From: JAKACA01 sp049510975 | GTDB lineage: Bacteria > Actinomycetota > Acidimicrobiia > Acidimicrobiales > Bog-793 | Assembly (NCBI GenBank): GCA_049510975.1 | Contig: JBEKYM010000025.1 | Span: 1-64,000, forward strand | Reading direction: 5' to 3' | DNA: 64,000 nt | Part shown: positions 23,148-31,854 of the stretch, in pieces | How the letters are laid out: each line of letters begins with the position of its first letter | Position numbering within the stretch: the stretch's first letter is position 1 | Made by a program: the position numbers and the translations under genes | Notes under the pieces: model-generated | The model's input: the letters and a program-made list of their open reading frames with translations, nothing else | The model's database searches: none | Told to the model about the DNA's origin: nothing

Positions 23148-23256
23148 ATCCGCAGGTCACACGGCGACCGCCGGCGAGCGATGAGAGCCTGAACGCGCCG
23201 GCTCTCTGCTCAGGTGCCGTCGGTCAGTCCCGCGAGCGACGATCCGGCCTCTCCGC

Positions 23257-23262
23257 TACCGT
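23257..23262 (+). promoter_or_regulatory. Leaderless -10 box of the hydrolase gene
   Basis: TACCGT ends six bases before the ATG at 23269 and there is no ribosome site. Same arrangement as at 2745. Confidence 0.4.
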
Positions 23263-23268
23263 GACGCC

Positions 23269-24132
23269 ATGTCGTCGGCCATCGCCAATGGGATCACGAT
23301 CGAGTACGAGACTTTCGGGGATCCGGGCTCAGCAGCGGTGCTCCTCATCATGGGTCTCGGCGGCCAGCTGACGGCCTGGGATCTGCCGTTCTGCAACGAG
23401 TTGGCGGATGCCGGCTTCTATGTCATTCGATACGACAATCGTGACGTCGGCCGGTCGACCTGGTTCGACGAGGCCGGTGAGCCCGGGCTCGCCGAATTGC
23501 TGGCCGGGTCGGTGTCGCCGGCCTACACCATGTCGGACATGGCGGCCGATGCCGCCGGTCTGCTCGACGCCCTCGGTCTCGACGCCGCCCACATCGTCGG
23601 TGCTTCCATGGGCGGGATGATCGCCCAGACCTTCGCCATCGCCTACCCCGAGCGGACCCGAACCCTCGTGTCCATCATGTCGACGACCGGGGACCGCAGC
23701 GTTGGGCAGCCTCACCCGCAGGCACTCGCCGCCCTCGCCGCACCGGTGCCGACTTCGCGGGATGCGGTCATCGCCCAGAGTGTGGAGGGGGGGCGAATCA
23801 TCGGCTCAACCGGATATCCCTTTGACGAGCAGGCCGTGCGGGAGCGGGCTGCAGCTGCTTACGACCGCGCCTTTCACCCGGGAGGGACGGCGAGGCAACT
23901 GGCTGCAATTCTCTCCCAGCCGGATCGCACGACTGACTTGTCCGCCGTGAGAGCTCCTGCTCTCGTCATTCACGGCGAGGCCGACCCCCTCGTCGATCCT
24001 TCCGGCGGCAGAGCGACCGCAGCGGCCATCCCCGGTGCGCAGCTCAAACTCATCCCGGGGATGGGCCACGACCTTCCGCCTGCGCTGACGAGCGAGATCG
24101 TCGCCGACCTCGCCAAGCACTTCAGTCGGTAG
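23269..24132 (+). CDS. Alpha/beta hydrolase
   Basis: The 287-residue protein has the classical hydrolase sequence: MGLGGQLTAWDLPF (oxyanion-hole region), FYVIRYDNRDVGRST, the nucleophile elbow GASMGG (Ser113), the acid in VIHGEADPLVDP and the His in GMGHDLPP. The D-N-R-D-x-G-R-S motif is characteristic of the group that includes aclacinomycin methylesterase RdmC and other methylesterases. It lacks a signal and acts in the cytoplasm. Substrate is not predictable. It is probably leaderless and monocistronic. Confidence 0.9.
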   Translation: MSSAIANGITIEYETFGDPGSAAVLLIMGLGGQLTAWDLPFCNELADAGFYVIRYDNRDVGRSTWFDEAGEPGLAELLAGSVSPAYTMSDMAADAAGLLDALGLDAAHIVGASMGGMIAQTFAIAYPERTRTLVSIMSTTGDRSVGQPHPQALAALAAPVPTSRDAVIAQSVEGGRIIGSTGYPFDEQAVRERAAAAYDRAFHPGGTARQLAAILSQPDRTTDLSAVRAPALVIHGEADPLVDPSGGRATAAAIPGAQLKLIPGMGHDLPPALTSEIVADLAKHFSR

Positions 24133-24152
24133 AGCAACGACCGCGGTCTGGA

Positions 24153-24341
24153 CTACCGGAAGAACGATCTCCTCACCGCCCGCCCCGCCCGCGTCGTGGC
24201 GGTACCCACGGGGTGTCTCGCGTACTCGATCGTCCGCACCGCCTTCGGCGTGGCCCGCCGCTTGATCGAACCCGCGGTGCTACGAACCGGGTGCATCGCT
24301 CGCCGCACCGATCTTGGCAAGAAACCCCGACGAAAGCTCAC
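24153..24341 (-). CDS. Small, very basic protein
   Basis: A 62-residue frame begins with GTG at 24341 behind AAGGAGG at nine-base spacing, the best ribosome site in this area. It encodes a protein with many Arg and Lys residues (FRRGFLPRSVRRAMHPVRST, later IKRRATPKAVRTIEYARHPV) ending in RRSFFR. Three similar phrases (RRAMHPVRSTAG, RRATPKAVRTIEYARHPVGT) hint at a short repeat. I know no family name; DNA binding or ribosome association is possible from charge alone. The frame is open further upstream (an ATG at 24432), where it runs antisense to the MFS leader. Confidence 0.45.
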   Translation of the reverse strand: MSFRRGFLPRSVRRAMHPVRSTAGSIKRRATPKAVRTIEYARHPVGTATTRAGRAVRRSFFR

Positions 24342-24597
24342 GGGACCACCCCTCCTTGGCTGCTGACGAGGAGCAGCGGTCTTCTGAGGCTTGACGAAGT
24401 CTCGAGCGACCAGCTGCTCGGTTGCCGTCATCCTTGCAGTCTTTTCCCCGCCGCCGTCAAGGCGGACGCCGAGCGGTGATCCTGAGGGCGACCATCTGGG
24501 AGCCGGCGCCGGATCGGCCGTCTCAGCACCGAACCGGCCGGCCCGGAATGGCCGAAGGCGGAGCTGCGTTGCACCACCCGTAGCCTGGAAAGGGCCT

Positions 24598-26067
24598 ATG
24601 TCGCCGAAGCCACCGAGGATCAGCCAAAAAGTCGCCGTCGGAGCCGTCTTCGTCGCCGCCATGTTCATGTCGATCATGGACACGACCATCGTCAACGTGG
24701 CCCTCCCCACCATCGGGCGAACTTTCCACGTCGCCCCGACAGCCGTGAGCGCGGTGTCGATCTCGTTCCTCGTCAGCCTGGCGGTGTTCATCCCTGCCTC
24801 AGGCTGGTTGGGCGACCGGCTGGGTGGCAAACGCGTTCTCCTGGCGGCCATCGTGATCTTCACGCTCGCCTCGGCCCTGTGCGGCCTCGCCGCCAACATG
24901 ACCCAGCTCGTGTTGTTCCGAATCCTCCAAGGTGTCGGCGGCGGAATGCTCGCCCCGGTCGGGATGGCCATGCTCTACCGGGTGTTCCCGCCTGCCGAGC
25001 GGGTGCAGGCCGCCAGCATCCTCACCATCCCGACCGCCCTGGCTCCGGCCCTCGGGCCCGTTCTCGGAGGTCTCCTCGTCTCGGACCTCTCCTGGCGCTG
25101 GGTCTTCTATGTCAACCTGCCAATCGGGTTGGCGGCGCTCGTCTTCGGGGCCTTCTTCCTCGAGTCGGTACCGGAGAAGAACCCCGGGCGTTTCGACCTG
25201 CCGGGCTTCCTCTTGGCAGGGATCGGCCTGGGGTCGGTCATGTACGGCGTTTCGGAAGGCCCGAGCACCTCGTGGGTGCACACCGACGTCCTCGCCAGCA
25301 TCGCCGCCGGCGTCGTGCTCCTGGCGATGCTCGTCCGCTACGAGCTGCGTACCTCCGAGCCGCTCATCGACTTCCGCTTGCTCACGAACGCCCTCTTCCG
25401 TGCAGGCACGTCCGTCATCCTGCTCACGACTGGGGCCCTGCTCGGTGTGCTCTACGTCATCACGCTCTTCTATCAGGACGGCCGCGGGCTCTCCGCGTTG
25501 CAAGCGGGCCTCAGCACGTTCCCGGAGGCACTCGGTGTGATGACCGGCGCCCAGCTCGCCTCGAGGCTCATCTACCGCCGACTCGGTCCGCGCCGCCATG
25601 CCGCCATGGGGAATCTCGGCATCGCCGTGTTCATCGCCCTGCTCGCCTTGGTGGGACTCCACACCAGCTTGTGGGTGCCCAGGCTGCTCCTCTTCGGCAT
25701 GGGCCTCTTTCTCGGCCAGGTCTTCGTCCCGATCCAGGCGGCGTCCTTTGCCACGATCTCCCCGGCGGCGACGGGCCGCGCCTCGACGATGTTCAACGCC
25801 GTACGACAGCTGGGGGGCGCCATCGGTGTTGCCGCCTTCACGACGGTCGTGGTGGCAGTCGGAGCGGTCCACGTGGTGGATCACCGGGCGGTGTCCAACC
25901 TCGCCGCCTATCACGCTGCCTTCCTCACCGCCGCTGGCTTCGCCCTCCTCGGGGCGATCAACAGCCTACGAATCCACGACGCAGACGCCATCTCCACGAT
26001 GCCGGGGCTGCGCCAGCAAGCCGGCGAGACCGAGGTTGCACCGAAGGGCCTTGCCCTCGAGGGGTAG
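24598..26067 (+). CDS. MFS exporter, DHA2 (EmrB/QacA) type
   Basis: This 489-residue transporter has motif D1 in helix 1 (MDTTIVNVALPTIG), motif A (GWLGDRLGGKRVLL), motif B region with FRILQGVGGGM and motif C (ALAPALGPVLGGLL), and about 14 helices. Here the D-T-T-I-V-N-V-A-L-P motif is complete, unlike the exporter at 21375, so the two are diverged members of one family. Expected role is proton-driven efflux of drugs or metabolites. The ATG at 24598 follows GGAAAGGG. A longer frame upstream to 24391 lacks a hydrophobic pattern and is rejected. An esterase gene follows 92 bases later. Confidence 0.9.
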   Translation: MSPKPPRISQKVAVGAVFVAAMFMSIMDTTIVNVALPTIGRTFHVAPTAVSAVSISFLVSLAVFIPASGWLGDRLGGKRVLLAAIVIFTLASALCGLAANMTQLVLFRILQGVGGGMLAPVGMAMLYRVFPPAERVQAASILTIPTALAPALGPVLGGLLVSDLSWRWVFYVNLPIGLAALVFGAFFLESVPEKNPGRFDLPGFLLAGIGLGSVMYGVSEGPSTSWVHTDVLASIAAGVVLLAMLVRYELRTSEPLIDFRLLTNALFRAGTSVILLTTGALLGVLYVITLFYQDGRGLSALQAGLSTFPEALGVMTGAQLASRLIYRRLGPRRHAAMGNLGIAVFIALLALVGLHTSLWVPRLLLFGMGLFLGQVFVPIQAASFATISPAATGRASTMFNAVRQLGGAIGVAAFTTVVVAVGAVHVVDHRAVSNLAAYHAAFLTAAGFALLGAINSLRIHDADAISTMPGLRQQAGETEVAPKGLALEG

Positions 26068-26159
26068 CTCGCTCTCTCCTTCTCGGAGACATCAACGGGT
26101 AACCTGCCGGCTGACCGAAAAGGCTGTGAGCCGCCGCTCACAACACCGAAGGATGTCGC

Positions 26160-27182
26160 ATGCTGCCATGGTCCGCACCGCTCGCCGGTCGCCTCGACGA
26201 GCTCGTCATCGACTCCGCCGCCCTCACCGACAACCACCTTGGCGATCCGCACGTACGGCCGCTCTGGGTCTACGTGCCGCCCGGTTATGACGACGACTCC
26301 GAACGGCGATACCCGAGCATCTACGTCATCCAGGGCTACACCGGCAACCTCTCGATGTGGCGCAACCGGACCCCGTACCGGCAACCATTCGTCGAGACCG
26401 CAGATTCGGTGTTCAGTCGCGGCGAGGCACCGCCGGCGATCGTCGTGTACGTGGATGCCTGGACCGCCTACGGCGGCTCGCAATTCGTGGACTCGGTGGG
26501 CACGGGCCGCTACCACACGTACCTGTGCGAGGACGTCGTGCCCTTTGTCGACGCTCGCTACCGCACCTTGCCCGAGGCCGCCCACCGTGGGATCCAGGGC
26601 AAGTCGAGTGGGGGTTTTGGAGCGATGATCACGCCGATGCTGCGGCCGGATCTCTTCGGCGGTCTGGCCACGCACGCCGGAGATGCTCTCTACGAGTTCT
26701 GCTATGTGAAGGAGTTCGCCGACTGCACTCGCTACCTGCGCGAGTACGACGGCGACATCTGGAAGTGGTGGGCCGACTTCGGGTCACGAGTGGCGTTCAC
26801 AAAGAAGGAGGACAGCACGCTGCTCATGACGCTCGGCGTCGCCGCTTGTTTTTCCGCGGCGGAGGACGGCACCCCGGTGCTGCCGTTCAACTCGCGTACC
26901 GGGCAGCTCATCGAAGAGGTGTGGCAACGCTGGCTGGCCTGGGACCCGGTGAGGATGGTGCCCTCCTACGCCGAAGCGCTCGGCGGACTCCGTGCCATTT
27001 GGATCGACGGTGGCCGCAGCGACGACTGGTATCTCGATCTCGGCGCCGAGGCGTTCCGTGCCGAGCTCAGCAAGATCGGCGTCACCGACGTCAGCTTCGA
27101 GCTGTTCGAAGGCACCCACGCGGCCATCGACTACCGCTACCCGCTGTCGCTGGCGTTCCTGGCCGAGCGCCTTTCGCCGTGA
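26160..27182 (+). CDS. Esterase of the FrmB/antigen-85-like family
   Basis: A 340-residue alpha/beta hydrolase of the putative-esterase (esterase D) family. It has VYVPPGYDDDSERRYPSIYVIQGYTGN-type start features (P-P-G-Y, then I-Q-G-Y-T-G), the nucleophile elbow GKSSGG (Ser near 148), the acid in GRSDDWY and a catalytic His in GTHAAIDYR. The family hydrolyses short esters, S-formylglutathione or siderophore esters. No signal peptide is seen, so it is cytoplasmic. AAGGA lies upstream of the ATG. It could be co-transcribed with the exporter before it. Confidence 0.82.
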   Translation: MLPWSAPLAGRLDELVIDSAALTDNHLGDPHVRPLWVYVPPGYDDDSERRYPSIYVIQGYTGNLSMWRNRTPYRQPFVETADSVFSRGEAPPAIVVYVDAWTAYGGSQFVDSVGTGRYHTYLCEDVVPFVDARYRTLPEAAHRGIQGKSSGGFGAMITPMLRPDLFGGLATHAGDALYEFCYVKEFADCTRYLREYDGDIWKWWADFGSRVAFTKKEDSTLLMTLGVAACFSAAEDGTPVLPFNSRTGQLIEEVWQRWLAWDPVRMVPSYAEALGGLRAIWIDGGRSDDWYLDLGAEAFRAELSKIGVTDVSFELFEGTHAAIDYRYPLSLAFLAERLSP

Positions 27183-27339
27183 CGTCCGCGTTCAGCTGAC
27201 TCGAGCGGACTCGGCAGGGGACGAGGCTCCGGGGCTCACTGCGCACGTTCTGGCGGGCGCAGCGGCGTGCCTGCAGGAGCGACTGCCGGCAGCTCAGCGC
27301 GCGTGGCCCAGCACGCCACCCCGAAGCTGAGGAGGCCGG

Positions 27340-28293
27340 CTAGGGAATCGAGCGGTAGAGCCGTAGGAACGTCTCTTGGAACCCTCGCTGGGGCCAGAAA
27401 CGTGCAGCGACGAGGTTCGTCATCCTCCAATCGATGGTCATCGCCGAGTAGCCCGACTCCCTCGCCCACCGCAGCGCGTGAGCCGTCAGAGCTCGGCCGA
27501 CGCCGAGGCCCCGCACGGCCGGCTCCGTCACCATCTGAGAGAGATCGACGCTCGTGGCAAGGATGCGGAGATCGTCAGCGGGACGGCGGCGGAGCACGAC
27601 GTGACCGACCACCTCCGGTACGAGTCCGGCCTTGCCAGACCGCTCGGCGACGAAGTGAGTGAGCAAGGGGTCCTCCGACATGCGGTTCCAGGCGACGATG
27701 AGCTCGTGCTCGCTTGGCACCGTGCGGCCGGAGAAGCTCGGCGACTCCGTGAGCTCCTCCTGCAGGAGGCGGGTGAGCTGGGCGGCGCGCCGAGCGTCGC
27801 CCGGGCGGCCCAGGCGAACGGAGACCGGACCCGGGGCAGCGCTCGCTTCCTCGTCGGCGACCGCGCGTACAGCCAGTGCGCCTGAGGCACCAAAGCTCAA
27901 CCGGAACCAGGGTCTGATCATCTCGGCGACGGCGGGAACAAAGACGTAGTGACGCGAGAGACCGGATTCCACCCAGCTCTTGGCGGCTGCGGCGTAGAGA
28001 TGGGGGATCGTCTCGGCCTCTCGGACGGCATGCCCGGCGATATCGGACCAGATATGCGCACCGAGAGGGTCTTCCCGGCACGCGCCCAGCAAGTAGCCGA
28101 CCACTTCGCCGTCTTGCAAGGCCGCCACTCCCGTCGCGTCGGCGCGGGCGGATTCCACCTGGGCGCGAAAGTCGGCGACGTCAGGCAGCAACCGCTGGCG
28201 CTCTCGGTGTGCACGGTGCCGGGCGCCGAGCACTTCGGCCGCCCCCGCAACGTGATCGTCTTCGAACGCCACGATCTCGAAGGTTCCGCGCAC
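27340..28293 (-). CDS. Tandem GNAT acetyltransferase
   Basis: The 317-residue product contains two GCN5-type folds. The N-terminal one (residues 1-150, VAALQDGEVVGYLLGACRED) lacks a clear acetyl-CoA loop; the C-terminal one (from about 155) has VGHVVLRRRP and the loop TEPAVRGLGVGRALTAHALRWA, the pyrophosphate-binding RGLGVG motif, then FWPQRGFQETF. Only the C-terminal half is likely to be catalytic. Substrate unknown. I take the GTG at 28293; the upstream in-frame part contains an 18-base tandem repeat and reads as low-complexity. It is divergent from the DksA-like gene. Confidence 0.78.
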   Translation of the reverse strand: MRGTFEIVAFEDDHVAGAAEVLGARHRAHRERQRLLPDVADFRAQVESARADATGVAALQDGEVVGYLLGACREDPLGAHIWSDIAGHAVREAETIPHLYAAAAKSWVESGLSRHYVFVPAVAEMIRPWFRLSFGASGALAVRAVADEEASAAPGPVSVRLGRPGDARRAAQLTRLLQEELTESPSFSGRTVPSEHELIVAWNRMSEDPLLTHFVAERSGKAGLVPEVVGHVVLRRRPADDLRILATSVDLSQMVTEPAVRGLGVGRALTAHALRWARESGYSAMTIDWRMTNLVAARFWPQRGFQETFLRLYRSIP

Positions 28294-28395
28294 CGGCGAA
28301 GTCTGGCACCGTGAAGGTCCGACCTTGTGGAAGCGCCGGCCGCCCGGAGCCGGATGAGCGTCAGGCGATGCCGGCGACCTACCGTCCCAGCGGCT

Positions 28396-28440
28396 CTGGC
28401 TGTTCGAGCGGCCCTGGCTGTTCGAGCGGTTCTGGCAGTG
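28396..28440. repeat. 18-base tandem repeat
   Basis: CTGGCTGTTCGAGCGG occurs at 28396-28411 and 28414-28429 (period 18), with a third partial copy starting at 28432. It lies directly before the start of the DksA-like gene and upstream of the divergent GNAT gene, so it may be a protein-binding site or simply slippage. Confidence 0.6.
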
Positions 28441-28445
28441 CAACG

Positions 28446-28796
28446 ATGGCGGTCATGGCGACCGACGAGGAGACCGCCGCCGTCCTGCGCGCGCGTCAGG
28501 CTGAGCTGACAGGCGAAGTCAGCGCTCTGTCAGAACCCATCCGGGCACCCGGTGTGCAGATGCAGTTCGGCAAGCGGGCGGGAGACCACACGAGTGACGC
28601 CGTCATGCAGATGGAGCGTTCGGTCGCCGCCGAGCAGCTGCACCACGTCTCGATCGAGATCGACCGGGCCCTCGAGAAGTTGACGGAGGGCACCTACGGC
28701 CAGTGCGACGCCTGCGGGGGAGAGATCGCCCCAGAGCGCCTGGAGGCCTTGCCCTGGGCGGCGCGCTGCATCGACTGCCAAGCTTCCGGCCGATGA
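28446..28796 (+). CDS. TraR/DksA-type zinc-finger protein
   Basis: This 116-residue protein has a helical N-terminal part (EETAAVLRARQAELTGEVSA) and the C-terminal four-Cys finger CDACGGEIAPERLEALPWAA followed by RCIDC, the signature of the DksA/TraR family. Family members insert into the RNA polymerase secondary channel and tune promoter choice; actinobacterial versions often replace the acidic tip. Here the coiled-coil tip has no DxxDxA motif, so classical ppGpp synergy is doubtful. ATGs at 28446 and 28455 are both possible. The stop overlaps the oxygenase start (ATGA), so both are translated together. Confidence 0.82.
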   Translation: MAVMATDEETAAVLRARQAELTGEVSALSEPIRAPGVQMQFGKRAGDHTSDAVMQMERSVAAEQLHHVSIEIDRALEKLTEGTYGQCDACGGEIAPERLEALPWAARCIDCQASGR

Positions 28797-29812
28797 ACAC
28801 CGTCCCGATCATCGACATCTCGCCGCTCGTCGCCGGCGTTTCGACCGGCAGCGAGAGCGCTCAGACCAGCGAGGCGGCCGGCGTCGGCGCGGCGATGGAC
28901 GCAGCGTGCAGGGAGGCGGGTTTCTTTTACATCGAAGGACACGGCGTCGATCCGGACCTCATCGGCAAGCTCGACGAGCTCTCCCGGCAGTTCTTCGCAC
29001 TGCCGGAAAGCCACAAGGCCGAGATCGCCATGCCGCTCGCGGGCAAAGCCTGGCGAGGATGGTTCCCCGTGGGTGGTGAGCTCACCTCCGGCGTGCCGGA
29101 CTTGAAGGAGGGGCTCTACTTCGGGGCTGAGCTCGGGCCTGACCATCCCCGCGTGCTGGCCGGCACCATCCTGCACGGGTCGAACCTGTTCCCCCGCGAG
29201 CCGGCGGAGCTTCGGTCAGTCGTGCTCGCATATCTGGACGAGATGACCCGGGTCGGGCAAGTTGTGCTCGGCGGCATTGCGCTCGGGCTCGGCCTGGACC
29301 GCTCCTTCTTCGAGCGGGGCCTCACGGCAGATCCGCTCATCCTGTTCCGCATCTTCTCCTACCCGCCGGCGCCGGCAACCGAGGAGCGGTTGGGCGTCGG
29401 CGAACACACCGACTACGGCCTGCTCACGATCCTCGGGCAAGACCGCTCCGGCGGCTTGCAGGTCCGGACGCAAAGCGGCTGGATCGATGCCCCACCGATC
29501 GCCGGAGCCTTCGTGTGCAATCTCGGAGACATGCTCGAGCGCCTCACCGGCGGTCGCTTCCAGTCGACGCCGCACCGAGTGCGGAACCTGAGTGGTGTCA
29601 GCCGGCTGTCGTTTCCGTTCTTTCTCGACCCTTCGTTCGATGCCGTCATCGATCGGCTGCCCATCGTGGGCCGCCCAGCGGACGAGGGAGCGAGCGACCG
29701 CTGGGACCACGCCAGCGTGCACGGTTTTGCTGGCACCTACGGCGACTACATCCTCGGCAAAGTCGCCAAGGTGTTCCCCGATCTGGCTGACTCGATCGAG
29801 TCGGCGCCGTAA
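28793..29812 (+). CDS. 2-Oxoglutarate/Fe(II) dioxygenase, isopenicillin-N-synthase-like
   Basis: The 339-residue enzyme begins with PIIDISPLV and AACREAGFFYIEGHGV, the DIOX_N domain, and has the metal triad in the C-terminal half: His205 and Asp207 (GEHTDYG) and His261 (TPHRV), with Arg271-x-Ser (RLSF) for the 2-oxoglutarate carboxylate. This is the architecture of IPNS, ethylene-forming and gibberellin-type oxidases. In bacteria such enzymes hydroxylate or desaturate amino acids and other small molecules. The start codon overlaps the DksA-like gene. No biosynthetic partner is adjacent, so the substrate is open. Confidence 0.9.
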   Translation: MNTVPIIDISPLVAGVSTGSESAQTSEAAGVGAAMDAACREAGFFYIEGHGVDPDLIGKLDELSRQFFALPESHKAEIAMPLAGKAWRGWFPVGGELTSGVPDLKEGLYFGAELGPDHPRVLAGTILHGSNLFPREPAELRSVVLAYLDEMTRVGQVVLGGIALGLGLDRSFFERGLTADPLILFRIFSYPPAPATEERLGVGEHTDYGLLTILGQDRSGGLQVRTQSGWIDAPPIAGAFVCNLGDMLERLTGGRFQSTPHRVRNLSGVSRLSFPFFLDPSFDAVIDRLPIVGRPADEGASDRWDHASVHGFAGTYGDYILGKVAKVFPDLADSIESAP

Positions 29813-29914
29813 CCCGACCTTCGTCCAGCGCTGCTCGCCCACCGCGACGCGGCCATGAATCGCGTCAACCTCAACTGGCATACTTCGTGGCGACGAGAAG
29901 GAGGAGGCGCGATC

Positions 29915-31768
29915 ATGATCTCTCGCAGCCGGGGTGCCCGACGGGCCTTTTTGTTCGTTGTGGTCGGAGCCGCCCTCGTCATCGGTGCCAGCCCAGTCGT
30001 GGCGCAGGCAGGACGGATCTCACGGGTCGGCGCACGCCACCGACCCTTCTCCGGCTCGACGCTCACCGTCGTGCTCCTCGGCGGTCAGCCTCCCGTTCTC
30101 ACCCGTCCGGGCGCCACCGTGAAGCTCAATGCCGAGGTGACAAAAGGATCGGTCGTCGTCACATCGGCGAAAATCTCGTGGTCCTCGAGCGATCCGTCCG
30201 CCGTCTCGGTCTCGAGCTCCGGCCTCGTGACGGCCAGAGTGTCGCCTGGCTCAGCGACCATCGCCATCACGTCGCCGGGCGCCGACGGGGCGGTGGCCGA
30301 CATCGCCGTCGCACCTGCGGCACCCGACACCGTCGTCGTTGCGAGCGGTGACGTCGTCTCGAATTCGACGAGCAAGGGAACGACGACGAGCACGCTCGTG
30401 TCGAACCCGACCACAGACGCCATCCGCGTGGGCGATCGCGTCGTGTCGGGATCTGCCGGAGGGCTCCTCGCCTACGTGCACACGACGGCTCGGTCCGGCA
30501 GTCACGTCGTGCTCACGACGACGCCCTCGAGCCTCGATCACGCCTTCACGCAACTCGACATCAACGTCGGCGGCTCCGCACGCTCGGCCACTTTGGACGT
30601 CAAGGCCGGGGCGGCTTCGGTCGTGTTGCCAGGCGGCCGAGTCGTCGCCCAGCTCCCGGCTGCCGAGACGTTCACTTGTACCAATGACGTCCCGGGGGAT
30701 GAACCCGTTCAGCTCAGCGGTGCGAACCTCACCGCTCCCGTCACCTTTCAAAGCATCGCCCGGCTGCAAAGCACGACTGCCGGCATCCAGCTCTTCGAGC
30801 TCGGCGTCCATGTGTCCATCCCCGTATCGGTCCTGACCGGCGCGGTCCTCGTGAACACGCCAGGCGAAGTCGACAGCACCTGCTCGACGGTTCTCTCACA
30901 AGTGGAGGCGGCGTCGCCTGTCTGGATCGGTCCCGTGGAAGTCGCCCCGACGATCGTCGAGAGCAACGGCATCGAGGTCTCCGGCTACACGAGCTCCGAG
31001 CCGCTCGGTCTCACGGGACCTGCGATGACGGCCGACTTCACGACGTCCTACGGAGTGGAGTGGACGCACGCGGAGGGCTGGGAACCGATCGGTATCGGGC
31101 CGTTTGCTTCGCCAACGATGGCGGGTCCCGCGATCACTTCCGCGCAGAGCCTCGAGCTGCATGTCTACCCGTTCGTGGCAGCAGACGTCCGCGTGTCGGC
31201 GTCCCTCGCCGGAGTGCTGTCGGTCACGAGCCTCGGCTTTGCAGACGGGCAGGCGGAGGGGTTCGCCAACCTCATGTTCTCGGCGCCGTTCGATGATCTC
31301 GACAAGGCCTACGGCGGACCCAACTGGAATACGAACGTGACGTTCTCGGCCGGGCCGACGATCGACGTGGCCTCGGTGGCCAGCCTGATCGAGCTCTTCG
31401 GTGCCCCGGTGACGAGCACCGACTTCAACGAGCCGGAGAAGAACTTCGAAACGGTCGCCTCGCCGGCGATCACGGTGACGGCTGCCTCCGGCACGGTCAA
31501 GGTCGGGGCCGGCGATCTGATCACGGCCACCGTTGGCGGAGGCTTCAGTGGCGACAAGGTGGAGCTCGTCGGTTTTGCGGGCAGCGCCTCAGTCGGGCAG
31601 GTCATTGCGACGGCGACTGCCGGGACCGACACGGCAGCCGCCACCTGGAGACCCACATCCAGTCAGGAGGGCACCTGGAGCATCACCGCTCTGCTCTTCC
31701 CGCCGGGCGCCTCCCCGCAGCCGTACGCAGCCATCACCTTGGCGGGTGTCACCGTCGTAGCAGCCTGA
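29915..31768 (+). CDS. Secreted protein with N-terminal BIG2-like domain
   Basis: A 617-residue exported protein with an AAGGAGG ribosome site and a Sec signal (RRAFLFVVVGAALVIGASPV, cleavage after AQA). Residues 45-130 form a bacterial Ig-like (BIG2) domain: VVLLGGQPPVLTRPGATVKL, then ISWSSSDPSAVSVSSSGLVT. The following 480 residues are beta-rich, Ser/Thr-rich and free of catalytic motifs; two Cys pairs are present (TCTNDV and DSTCST). The C-terminal 90 residues (from TVKVGAGDLITATVGGG) look like another sandwich. Surface or matrix function is likely. It is convergent with the next gene across a strong hairpin. Confidence 0.65.
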   Translation: MISRSRGARRAFLFVVVGAALVIGASPVVAQAGRISRVGARHRPFSGSTLTVVLLGGQPPVLTRPGATVKLNAEVTKGSVVVTSAKISWSSSDPSAVSVSSSGLVTARVSPGSATIAITSPGADGAVADIAVAPAAPDTVVVASGDVVSNSTSKGTTTSTLVSNPTTDAIRVGDRVVSGSAGGLLAYVHTTARSGSHVVLTTTPSSLDHAFTQLDINVGGSARSATLDVKAGAASVVLPGGRVVAQLPAAETFTCTNDVPGDEPVQLSGANLTAPVTFQSIARLQSTTAGIQLFELGVHVSIPVSVLTGAVLVNTPGEVDSTCSTVLSQVEAASPVWIGPVEVAPTIVESNGIEVSGYTSSEPLGLTGPAMTADFTTSYGVEWTHAEGWEPIGIGPFASPTMAGPAITSAQSLELHVYPFVAADVRVSASLAGVLSVTSLGFADGQAEGFANLMFSAPFDDLDKAYGGPNWNTNVTFSAGPTIDVASVASLIELFGAPVTSTDFNEPEKNFETVASPAITVTAASGTVKVGAGDLITATVGGGFSGDKVELVGFAGSASVGQVIATATAGTDTAAATWRPTSSQEGTWSITALLFPPGASPQPYAAITLAGVTVVAA

Positions 31769-31780
31769 CGCTGTGGCGCG

Positions 31781-31823
31781 GCAGCGCCCCACCGCTGCAC
31801 GAGGCAAATCGGCGGGGCGCTGC
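31781..31823. terminator. Bidirectional hairpin terminator
   Basis: GCAGCGCCCC (31781-31790) pairs perfectly with GGGGCGCTGC (31814-31823). It sits between two convergent genes, as expected for a shared terminator. Confidence 0.65.
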
Positions 31824-31854
31824 GCTCGCCTGATGGAGTCGAAGAAATCGGCCG

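Noticed and set aside
24799..25914. Minus-strand frame of 371 codons opposite the second MFS exporter
   Set aside because: Highly acidic and repetitive (Glu/Gly/His/Arg) shadow of a membrane-protein gene with canonical motifs.
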